Shown here in pieces: positions 8,364 to 12,577 of a stretch of DNA of 12,577 nt (positions are counted from its first letter, which is position 1; every line of letters begins with the position of its first letter). Below the pieces are notes generated by a model. That model did not search any database. It had not been told where the DNA came from and worked only from the letters and a program-made list of their open reading frames with translations. The position numbers and the translations under genes are program-made. Source of the stretch: Lentisphaeria bacterium (GTDB lineage Bacteria; Verrucomicrobiota; Lentisphaeria; Oligosphaerales; Oligosphaeraceae); contig JAEDNB010000047.1 in assembly GCA_016302725.1 (NCBI GenBank), forward strand, positions 1 through 12,577. Reading direction: 5' to 3'.

Positions 8364-8394
8364 GGAATTCACTATTACATATATTGGAAATTCC
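8364..8394. promoter_or_regulatory. AT-rich inverted repeat, possible enhancer-protein site
   Basis: The arms GGAATT (8364-8369) and AATTCC (8389-8394) flank a 19-base AT-rich spacer. The centre lies about 134 bases before the predicted sigma-54 transcription start, the distance range where NtrC-type activators bind. It does not match the enteric NtrC consensus, so assignment as an activator site is a guess. Confidence 0.25.
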
Positions 8395-8486
8395 CCGCGA
8401 ATTCGGAAAACACGCTATGAAATGAGGAGGCATTGGAGATTACATAAAATGGAACAAAACATCACTTCCCCTCCCCGTCCCCTTTT

Positions 8487-8502
8487 TGGCATGCCTCTTG
8501 CT
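8487..8502 (+). promoter_or_regulatory. Sigma-54 (RpoN) -24/-12 promoter of glnK-amt
   Basis: TGGCATG-CCTC-TTGCT matches the sigma-54 consensus TGGCACG-N4-TTGCW at every defined base except one (T for C at 8492). The GG (8488-8489) and GC (8500-8501) doublets are exactly 12 bases apart, as sigma-54 requires, and a T run precedes the -24 element. Transcription should start near 8513, giving a leader of about 86 bases before glnK. Sigma-54 control of glnK-amt under nitrogen limitation is well established in other bacteria, so the context supports the match. An NtrC-like activator would be needed; none is encoded in this window. Confidence 0.78.
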
Positions 8503-8518
8503 ATTGCCCCATCCCGTT

Positions 8519-8555
8519 GCCGGGCCCCGCCCCTTCCCGGCGGGCGGCCCCCGGC
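8519..8555 (+). other. GC-only hairpin in the glnK leader
   Basis: Bases 8519-8524 (GCCGGG) pair with 8550-8555 (CCCGGC). After a 2x2 internal loop, 8527-8532 (CCGCCC) pair with 8542-8547 (GGGCGG), leaving a 9-base loop. The structure would begin about six bases after the predicted sigma-54 start. No U run follows, so it is not an intrinsic terminator. It might protect the 5' end or affect translation. In such GC-rich DNA, chance is a real alternative. Confidence 0.35.
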
Positions 8556-8598
8556 CCCGTCGGCTTGTCCCACATCAAACCACACCCCATCGACCACC

Positions 8599-8940
8599 AT
8601 GAAACTGATTATCGCCTACATCCAGCCGGACCGGCTGAACACGGTGAAGCAGGCTCTTTTTTCCCGTGAAATCTACAAGATGTCCGTGACTACCGCCCTG
8701 GGATGCGGCCAGCAGGGCGGATACGTCCAGATGTACCGCGGCGCACTGGAGGAGGTGAACCTCCTGAAGAAGCTGCGCCTGGCCATCGCCGTCAACGACA
8801 ACTTTGTGGAGCGCACCGTGGAGGCCATCATCGAGGGCGCCCGGACGGGCTCCATTGGCGACGGCAAGATTTTTGTTCTCCCCATGGAGGATTGCATCCG
8901 CATCCGCACGGGCGAGCACGGGAGCGAGGCAATTGGCTGA
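8599..8940 (+). CDS. glnK: PII nitrogen regulatory protein GlnK
   Basis: This 113-residue protein is a typical-length PII signal protein, a trimer that binds ATP/ADP and 2-oxoglutarate and plugs the Amt channel when nitrogen is plentiful. It aligns without gaps to enteric PII numbering. G35 and G37, Q39, the T-loop with Y46-R47-G48, the TGSIGDGKIFV block (83-93, K90) and IRIRTGE (100-106, R101 and R103) are all present. Position 51, the uridylylated Tyr in proteobacterial PII, is Glu here (YRGALEE), and K40 is Gly, so control by GlnD-type uridylylation at Tyr51 is unlikely. The frame is open upstream to 8422, but the family starts at MKLIIAYIQP and the sigma-54 promoter lies inside the extension, so the ATG at 8599 is the start. 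No Shine-Dalgarno is visible. amt follows 31 bases later in the same operon. Confidence 0.95.
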   Translation: MKLIIAYIQPDRLNTVKQALFSREIYKMSVTTALGCGQQGGYVQMYRGALEEVNLLKKLRLAIAVNDNFVERTVEAIIEGARTGSIGDGKIFVLPMEDCIRIRTGEHGSEAIG

Positions 8941-8954
8941 AGGGCGGCATGCCC

Positions 8955-8962
8955 AAGGAGGA
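8955..8962 (+). promoter_or_regulatory. Strong ribosome-binding site of amt
   Basis: AAGGAGGA is a near-perfect Shine-Dalgarno 9 bases before the ATG at 8972. It decides the amt start against the open frame reaching back to 8804 inside glnK. It contrasts with glnK itself, which has no recognisable site. Confidence 0.8.
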
Positions 8963-8971
8963 ACAAGAAAA

Positions 8972-10291
8972 ATGGATACAGAAGCGATTGCGGCAGTGGC
9001 CACCCCGGAATCTGTCCAGGCGGTCCAGGACAACCTGAACATTGTCTGGACGCTGGTGGCCGGCGTGTTGGTGTTTACCATGCAGGCGGGCTTTGCCATG
9101 GTGGAGGCGGGCTTCACCCGTGCCAAGAACTCCGCCAACATCATGATGAAGAACCTGATTGACTTTGCGGTGGGCGCCCCTGCCTTCTACATCCTGGGGG
9201 CGGCCATCATGTTCGGCGCCACCAAATGGGGCGGCTGGTTTGGCTGGGGAGGCCTGGGCATGCCCTCCCTCTCCACCGGCGAGGGAATCTGGGACTGGAC
9301 CTTCTTCTTCTTCCAGACCATCTTCGCGGCCACGGCGGCCACCATTGTCTCCGGCGCCGTGGCGGAGCGCATCCATTTCAAGAGCTACCTCATCTACTCC
9401 CTGATTGTCAGCGCCTTCATCTACCCGGTGAGCGGACACTGGATGTGGGGCAGCCTCTTCGGCGAGGCCTCCCAGGGCTGGCTGGAGGCCATGGGCTTCC
9501 ATGATTTCGCCGGCTCCACGGTGGTCCACTCCGTGGGCGGCTGGGTCGCCCTGGCCGGCGCCATCATGCTGGGACCGCGCATCGGCAAATACCACAAGGA
9601 CGGCAAGCCCGCCCCCATCCCCGGCCACAACCTGGTCATCGGCACCCTGGGCGTCTTCCTCCTCTGGATTGGCTGGTTCGGCTTCAACCCCGGCAGCTAC
9701 ACGGCGGGCATCGGCTCCATCGGACGGGTGGCCATGACCACCAACCTGGCCGCCTGCGCCGGCACCATCGCCGCCCTGGTCACCGCCTGGGCCATCATCG
9801 GCAAGCCCGACCTCACCATGGCCCTCAACGGCTCCCTGGCCGGACTGGTGGCCATCACCGCCCCCTGCGACCTGGTCACCGCCAACGCCTCCATCCTCAT
9901 CGGACTGGTGGCCGGCGTCCTGGTAGTCCTCTCTGTCTTCTTCTTCGACAAAATCCACGTGGACGACCCCGTGGGCGCCGTCTCCGTCCACTGCGTGAAC
10001 GGGGTCTGGGGCACCCTGGCGGTGGGCCTCTTCGCCGCCCCCGAGAAATTCGGCTACGGCAACGACCTGACGGGCCTCTTCTACGGCGGCGGCTTCAAGT
10101 TCCTGGGCATCCAGCTGGCCGGCGTGGCCACCACCTGCGTGTGGGCCTTCGGCACCGGACTCCTCCTCTTCTGGACCCTGAAGAAGCTGGGCATCCTCCG
10201 CGTGGACGCCAAGACGGAACTGAAGGGCCTGGACATCACGGAACACGGACAGGACGCCTACGCTTCCTTCCAGTTCTTCAGCAACATGTAG
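8972..10291 (+). CDS. amt: Ammonium transporter Amt
   Basis: This 439-residue inner-membrane Amt/MEP/Rh protein is of full family length, with about eleven membrane helices. It forms trimers that conduct ammonium into the cell. Key residues are visible: the pore twin histidines H186 (STVVHSVGGW) and H340 (VSVHCVNGVWG), the substrate-site Asp D178 (FHDFAGS), the FFFFQTIFAATAATIVSG helix (111-128) with the Phe-gate region, and GFAMVEAGF (40-48) with RAKNSANI (50-57) in helix 1. The cytoplasmic C-tail (about 404-439, ending LKGLDITEHGQDAYASFQFFSNM by its GLDI and HG residues) is the regulatory tail contacted by PII. Unlike many enteric Amt proteins, it has no clear cleavable signal peptide. The strong Shine-Dalgarno fixes the start. 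It lies 31 bases after glnK and shares its sigma-54 promoter. An intrinsic terminator follows about 80 bases downstream. Confidence 0.96.
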   Translation: MDTEAIAAVATPESVQAVQDNLNIVWTLVAGVLVFTMQAGFAMVEAGFTRAKNSANIMMKNLIDFAVGAPAFYILGAAIMFGATKWGGWFGWGGLGMPSLSTGEGIWDWTFFFFQTIFAATAATIVSGAVAERIHFKSYLIYSLIVSAFIYPVSGHWMWGSLFGEASQGWLEAMGFHDFAGSTVVHSVGGWVALAGAIMLGPRIGKYHKDGKPAPIPGHNLVIGTLGVFLLWIGWFGFNPGSYTAGIGSIGRVAMTTNLAACAGTIAALVTAWAIIGKPDLTMALNGSLAGLVAITAPCDLVTANASILIGLVAGVLVVLSVFFFDKIHVDDPVGAVSVHCVNGVWGTLAVGLFAAPEKFGYGNDLTGLFYGGGFKFLGIQLAGVATTCVWAFGTGLLLFWTLKKLGILRVDAKTELKGLDITEHGQDAYASFQFFSNM

Positions 10292-10297
10292 CCCCAC

Positions 10298-10326
10298 GCC
10301 TTCCCCCACAAGGCACGGGGGAAGGC
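10298..10326 (+). other. Perfect 10-bp hairpin just after amt
   Basis: GCCTTCCCCC (10298-10307) pairs perfectly with GGGGGAAGGC (10317-10326) around a 9-base loop, starting 6 bases after the amt stop. No U run follows. Its right arm is shared with the palindrome at 10318-10332, so the two folds exclude each other. It may stabilise the 3' end of the mRNA. Confidence 0.5.
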
Positions 10327-10368
10327 TTCCCCTGGGCGGCGGCGCCCCCCGACGCCACCGCCCACCCC

Positions 10369-10408
10369 GGGCCGAGACGCTCGCCCATGGCGCCTCGGCC
10401 CCTTTTTT
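10369..10408 (+). terminator. Intrinsic terminator of glnK-amt
   Basis: GGGCCGAGACGC (10369-10380) pairs with GCGCCTCGGCCC (10390-10401) with a single A/C mismatch, around a 9-base loop. Six T's follow (10403-10408). This is a classic rho-independent terminator about 80 bases after the amt stop. Confidence 0.85.
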
Positions 10409-10721
10409 GTCTCCACTGGAACTTTCCCAAATCGTTGGACGACAGGGGACTTTTTCTGGGCCTTCCGCATTCCCGGGGCGGCGCGGCTGACCGCTGCATA
10501 CAGGCCGGCAGCCACTCCGGACCAAGGGAACCTGTTCCTTCCTTGTCCAGCTTCCTTCCCGAATGCGCGCCTCGGCCCGGGCGGTGAGGCGCCCTCCTTT
10601 CACGAAGGGAGAGCACGCCATCCATAGACGAAGAAGGGAGCGAGGCGTGATTGCCGGCCTCTTCTCCAACATGGAGGCGAGTTCCGCCCGAATCATATCC
10701 AGGCTATGAAGGCAGGGGACG

Positions 10722-10895
10722 ATGGCGCTGGAAGGAAGGCCGAAGAGGCCCCGGAGGCGCGTGCTGGGGACCTACAGGGGGAAGGACGTGGTCAAGGAGG
10801 CATTCCGGAACCTCGATAGGAAGCCTCGTCAGCTGTGCACGGGAATCCAGAGCCTCTGGATTTCCTCCTCCCCATCCTGCGAACTCCTCACATAA
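10722..10895 (+). pseudogene. Possible remnant of an IS4/IS1634-type transposase
   Basis: A 57-codon frame from the ATG at 10722 encodes YRGKDVVKEAFRNL at residues 18-31. This closely resembles the Y-x2-(R/K)-x3-E-x6-K signature region of IS4-group DDE transposases (typically YRSKDVVEKAF-x-NLK). The signature Glu and the final Lys are replaced by Lys25 and Asp32, and the frame then loses similarity and stops at 10893. Upstream the same frame is closed by TGA at 10707. Only the C-terminal catalytic part is hinted at, with no start, DDE Asp residues or terminal inverted repeats seen. If real, it is a dead fragment; a chance match over 14 residues remains possible. Confidence 0.4.
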
Positions 10896-10980
10896 TCCTA
10901 ACCAGGAGAAAACCAAAAGTTAACCGAAGAAAAAAAATGCAGGAAAAGAGGGCCTTACAGTATTGGCGTTGAACGAAAAA

Positions 10981-11017
10981 ATGGGCTTCCGCCCTGCCGG
11001 CAAGGCGGAGGCCCCAT
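10981..11017 (+). other. Leader hairpin upstream of porin gene
   Basis: ATGGGCTTCCGCC (10981-10993) pairs with GGCGGAGGCCCCAT (11004-11017), with one G-T pair and one bulge, around a 10-base loop containing the palindrome TGCCGGCA. It lies about 90 bases before the porin ATG and just after an AT-rich stretch, so it may be in the mRNA leader. No U run follows. Confidence 0.45.
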
Positions 11018-11108
11018 CCGGGCACAGGGGAAGGCTTCCCTTGCGTCCCTCCCAACGCCGACTCCCTCTCCGGGGGGCGGCCTTCTCTCCCCACTCAATC
11101 AACCTACC

Positions 11109-12410
11109 ATGAAAAAAACATCCCTTTGCCTCCTTGCAGCGACTCTGCTCATGCCTGCCCTGCTTCGGGCCGAATGGAACCTGGACGCCGGCCTGGATCT
11201 CCGACTGCGCTACTACGCCACCAACAACCTGCCCAACAGCGCCTATGGAGAAGGCGCCAGTGAGACCTATGGGCGCTACCGCACCCGGGTCTGGGGAAGC
11301 GTGGAAAACGATTGGGGCAAGTTGTACATCCGCCTGGGCAACGAGTTCCGGGACTATGCCTACCCCGACTCCAAATCCGCCTCCAAGCGCTTCCCGGATG
11401 TCCTCTACGTGGACAACCTCTACCTGGAAACCAAAGCCCTCCTGGGAGAGGATGTGAGAATCCGCCTGGGACGCCAGGACATCTCCTTCGGGAAGCGCCG
11501 CATCTTCGGGGAAGGCACCCCTGGTGACGGCTCCCGCAGCACCTTCTTCGACGCCCTGCGCCTGACCTGGGAGGCCGGAGAAAAGCAGACCCTGGACTTC
11601 GCCGCCTTCTATCTCCGGGACGAGGATTGGCTGCCCACTGCCGGCAAGACCCACGCCAACGGCAAGCGCCCCTCCGACTACGCCTACAACGGACTGGGCC
11701 AGGATGAATACGGCGCCATCCTCTACTGGCAGGATCGCTCCAACGCCTCCCTGGGCTACGACGCCTACTACGTGGCCAAGTTCGAGAAGCGGGACGAGGA
11801 TTCCAAGTTCCGGGCCGAAGGAAAGAACGCCACCTACCACACCCTGGGCGCCCGGCTGCTGCCCCGCTTCTCTGATACCCTCACCGGAGAAGTGGAGGCC
11901 GCCTTCCAGTTCGGCTCCCACGACCACGCCGCCGCCCTGGCCTACGCCGGCCTGACCTACGCCCCCCAGAAGGGCACCGACTTCACCGCCGCCGCCCTCT
12001 TCCTCACCGGAGACAAGGATGGCGCCCGGGGCAAGAACTCCTGGCAGTCCGTCTACAACCGGGAAGCCTGCATCGGAGACGTGGACTCCGCCATGTATGC
12101 GGGCAACGACTACACCAACCTCTTCTACCCCCACCTGGCGGGCAACTTCAATCTGGGAAGAGCCGGCTCCCTGAAGCTCCAGGCCGGACCCATGTTCGCC
12201 CCCAAGAAGGTGGCTGACCACGGCAGCAACCGCGGACTCTACGCCGCCGCCAAGTGGTCCCTGAATCTGGAAAAACTCCTCCAGACCTCCTACGCCAAGG
12301 GCGCCACCCTCTCCTTCACCGGAGAAGCCCTCCGCAAGGGAAATTTCTTCAACAAGGGTAGCCGGGACACCGCCCTGCTGAGCCGGGTGGAACTGACCTG
12401 GAAGTACTAA
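11109..12410 (+). CDS. Alginate-export-family outer-membrane porin
   Basis: This 433-residue protein resembles the Alginate_exp (AlgE-like) beta-barrel family of the Gram-negative outer membrane. A signal peptide (MKK, hydrophobic 5-19, cleavage likely after A21 in LLRA/EW) exports it. The mature part is made of alternating aromatic and polar strands. The family hallmark is clear: LGRQDISFGKRRIFG (120-134) followed by RSTFFDALRLTW (143-154). The chain ends in the aromatic WKY expected for outer-membrane insertion. Members form narrow channels for polyuronates or other solutes; the cargo here is unknown. The start is the only ATG before the signal peptide. No Shine-Dalgarno is visible (TCAATCAACCTACC precedes it). 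It appears monocistronic, with its own terminator about 40 bases after the stop, and it is separated from amt by 0.8 kb. Confidence 0.85.
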   Translation: MKKTSLCLLAATLLMPALLRAEWNLDAGLDLRLRYYATNNLPNSAYGEGASETYGRYRTRVWGSVENDWGKLYIRLGNEFRDYAYPDSKSASKRFPDVLYVDNLYLETKALLGEDVRIRLGRQDISFGKRRIFGEGTPGDGSRSTFFDALRLTWEAGEKQTLDFAAFYLRDEDWLPTAGKTHANGKRPSDYAYNGLGQDEYGAILYWQDRSNASLGYDAYYVAKFEKRDEDSKFRAEGKNATYHTLGARLLPRFSDTLTGEVEAAFQFGSHDHAAALAYAGLTYAPQKGTDFTAAALFLTGDKDGARGKNSWQSVYNREACIGDVDSAMYAGNDYTNLFYPHLAGNFNLGRAGSLKLQAGPMFAPKKVADHGSNRGLYAAAKWSLNLEKLLQTSYAKGATLSFTGEALRKGNFFNKGSRDTALLSRVELTWKY

Positions 12411-12451
12411 CCCCTCCCCTGCCCCTGCCCCCCAGGGGTAGAGACAACAAC

Positions 12452-12487
12452 AAAACGCCGCCGGGACACAATCCCGACGGCGTTTTT
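12452..12487 (+). terminator. Intrinsic terminator of the porin gene
   Basis: AAAACGCCGCCGGGA (12452-12466) pairs with TCCCGACGGCGTTTT (12472-12486) with one C/A mismatch, around a 5-base loop (CACAA), and ends in a run of five T's. The A/T-flanked stem could also work on the minus strand. Confidence 0.88.
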
Positions 12488-12502
12488 GCTTTTCGGGTTT
12501 TA

Positions 12503-12577
12503 ACACGGAGAACACAGAAGGCGCTGCCGCTTTACACGGAGAGCACAGAGGGCGCTGCCGCTTTACACGGAGAGCAC
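12503..12577 (+). repeat. Tandem repeat, 31-base period
   Basis: Units begin with ACACGGAG at 12503, 12534 and 12565; the third is cut by the window edge. Each unit reads ACACGGAGAgCACAGAgGG then CGCTGCCGCTTT, with two differences between the first and second copies. Repeats with the words ACACGGAG and CACAGAG are familiar from intergenic DNA of PVC and other environmental bacteria. The array starts 16 bases after the porin terminator and no reading frame covers it. Confidence 0.85.

Larger units (their letters stand above)
8221..8598. other. Divergent regulatory region between glycosidase gene and glnK
   Basis: This 378-bp non-coding spacer holds a 17-base direct repeat (8260 and 8319), an AT-rich inverted repeat (8364-8394), a sigma-54 promoter (8487-8502) and a GC-only leader hairpin (8519-8555), each listed separately. 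The glnK reading frame extends back to 8422, but the promoter and the PII family start show that stretch is untranslated. No obvious sigma-70 promoter for the glycosidase gene was found. Confidence 0.7.
10312..11040. repeat. 20-base palindromic repeat in two copies
   Basis: GGCACgGGGGAAGGCTTCCC occurs at 10312-10331 and, with one change (a for g at the sixth base), at 11021-11040. Its core, GGGGAAG-G-CTTCCC, is a palindrome. The copies are direct repeats about 709 bases apart and enclose nearly all of the gene-poor stretch between amt and the porin gene, including the transposase-like remnant. They may be a dispersed regulatory or repeat element, or traces of an old insertion. The coordinates given span both copies. 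Confidence 0.55.
10409..11108. other. Gene-poor stretch between amt terminator and porin gene
   Basis: About 700 bases hold no intact gene. The transposase-like fragment at 10722-10895, the leader hairpin at 10981-11017 and the second 20-base palindrome copy are listed separately. Several minus-strand frames are open but have Arg/Gly/Pro-rich, family-less translations. The interval 10896-10980 is markedly AT-rich (runs of A) and is the likely promoter zone of the porin gene, although no clean -35/-10 or -24/-12 pair is present. Confidence 0.5.

Noticed and set aside
8422..8598. A 59-residue N-terminal extension of GlnK preceded by GAGGAGG-like bases.
   Set aside because: The sigma-54 promoter lies within it and all PII proteins start at the MKLI-type strand.
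10604..10618. GGAGAGCAC as another copy of the 31-base repeat.
   Set aside because: Only nine bases match and the flanks do not resemble the unit.
10651..10923. A 90-codon plus-strand frame after amt.
   Set aside because: It is Arg/Gly/Ser-rich with no recognisable feature; the transposase-like match is in a different frame.
10961..10980. TTGGCGTTGAACG as a possible sigma-54 promoter for the porin.
   Set aside because: The GG doublet has no GC doublet 12 bases downstream, so the required -12 element is missing.
10920..12515. A 531-codon minus-strand frame antisense to the porin gene.
   Set aside because: It is Gly/Val-rich and featureless, and it crosses a strong terminator and the repeat array; the plus-strand porin has a signal peptide and family motifs.
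12503..12577. A CRISPR array at the right edge.
   Set aside because: The units are contiguous 31-base tandem copies without unique spacers, and no cas gene is present.

Overview
This 12.6 kb GC-rich window looks like chromosome from a Gram-negative bacterium. Three things suggest the PVC group (Lentisphaerae/Verrucomicrobia-like): the vWA/glutamine-amidotransferase-like membrane protein, several genes without a clear Shine-Dalgarno site, and intergenic repeats of the type ACACGGAGAgCACAGAG. That placement is inference; no rRNA or other marker gene is present. An outer-membrane beta-barrel with a signal peptide supports a diderm envelope.

Layout. On the minus strand at the left edge (39-1730) lies a fused two-domain ABC transporter permease of the Fe3+/2-aminoethylphosphonate type. 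After a 288-bp divergent spacer comes a compact plus-strand operon (2019-6657): a calcineurin-like metallophosphoesterase, a 548-residue helical protein I do not recognise, and a 737-residue membrane-anchored vWA protein. Convergent with it is an alpha-L-rhamnosidase-like glycosidase (8220-6676). A 378-bp divergent spacer then leads into glnK-amt (8599-10291), the ammonium sensor/transporter pair. It is preceded by a near-perfect sigma-54 (-24/-12) promoter and followed by an intrinsic terminator. The next 0.8 kb has no intact gene but holds hairpins, a 20-nt repeated palindrome and what looks like a decayed transposase fragment. The window closes with an alginate-export-family outer-membrane porin (11109-12410), its terminator, and a 31-bp-period tandem repeat running off the edge. 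A related copy lies inverted at position 1.

How the genes fit together. The glnK-amt unit is a textbook nitrogen-scavenging operon: PII gates the Amt channel, and the sigma-54 promoter suggests induction under nitrogen limitation. This GlnK lacks Tyr51, the usual uridylylation site. The glycosidase and porin point to use of plant or algal polysaccharides, but they are not in one operon. The metallophosphoesterase/unknown/vWA operon is the least understood part. The vWA protein belongs to a type often encoded beside MoxR and DUF58 genes, yet here its partners are a phosphoesterase and an unknown soluble protein. I see no phage, CRISPR, tRNA or rRNA in the window.
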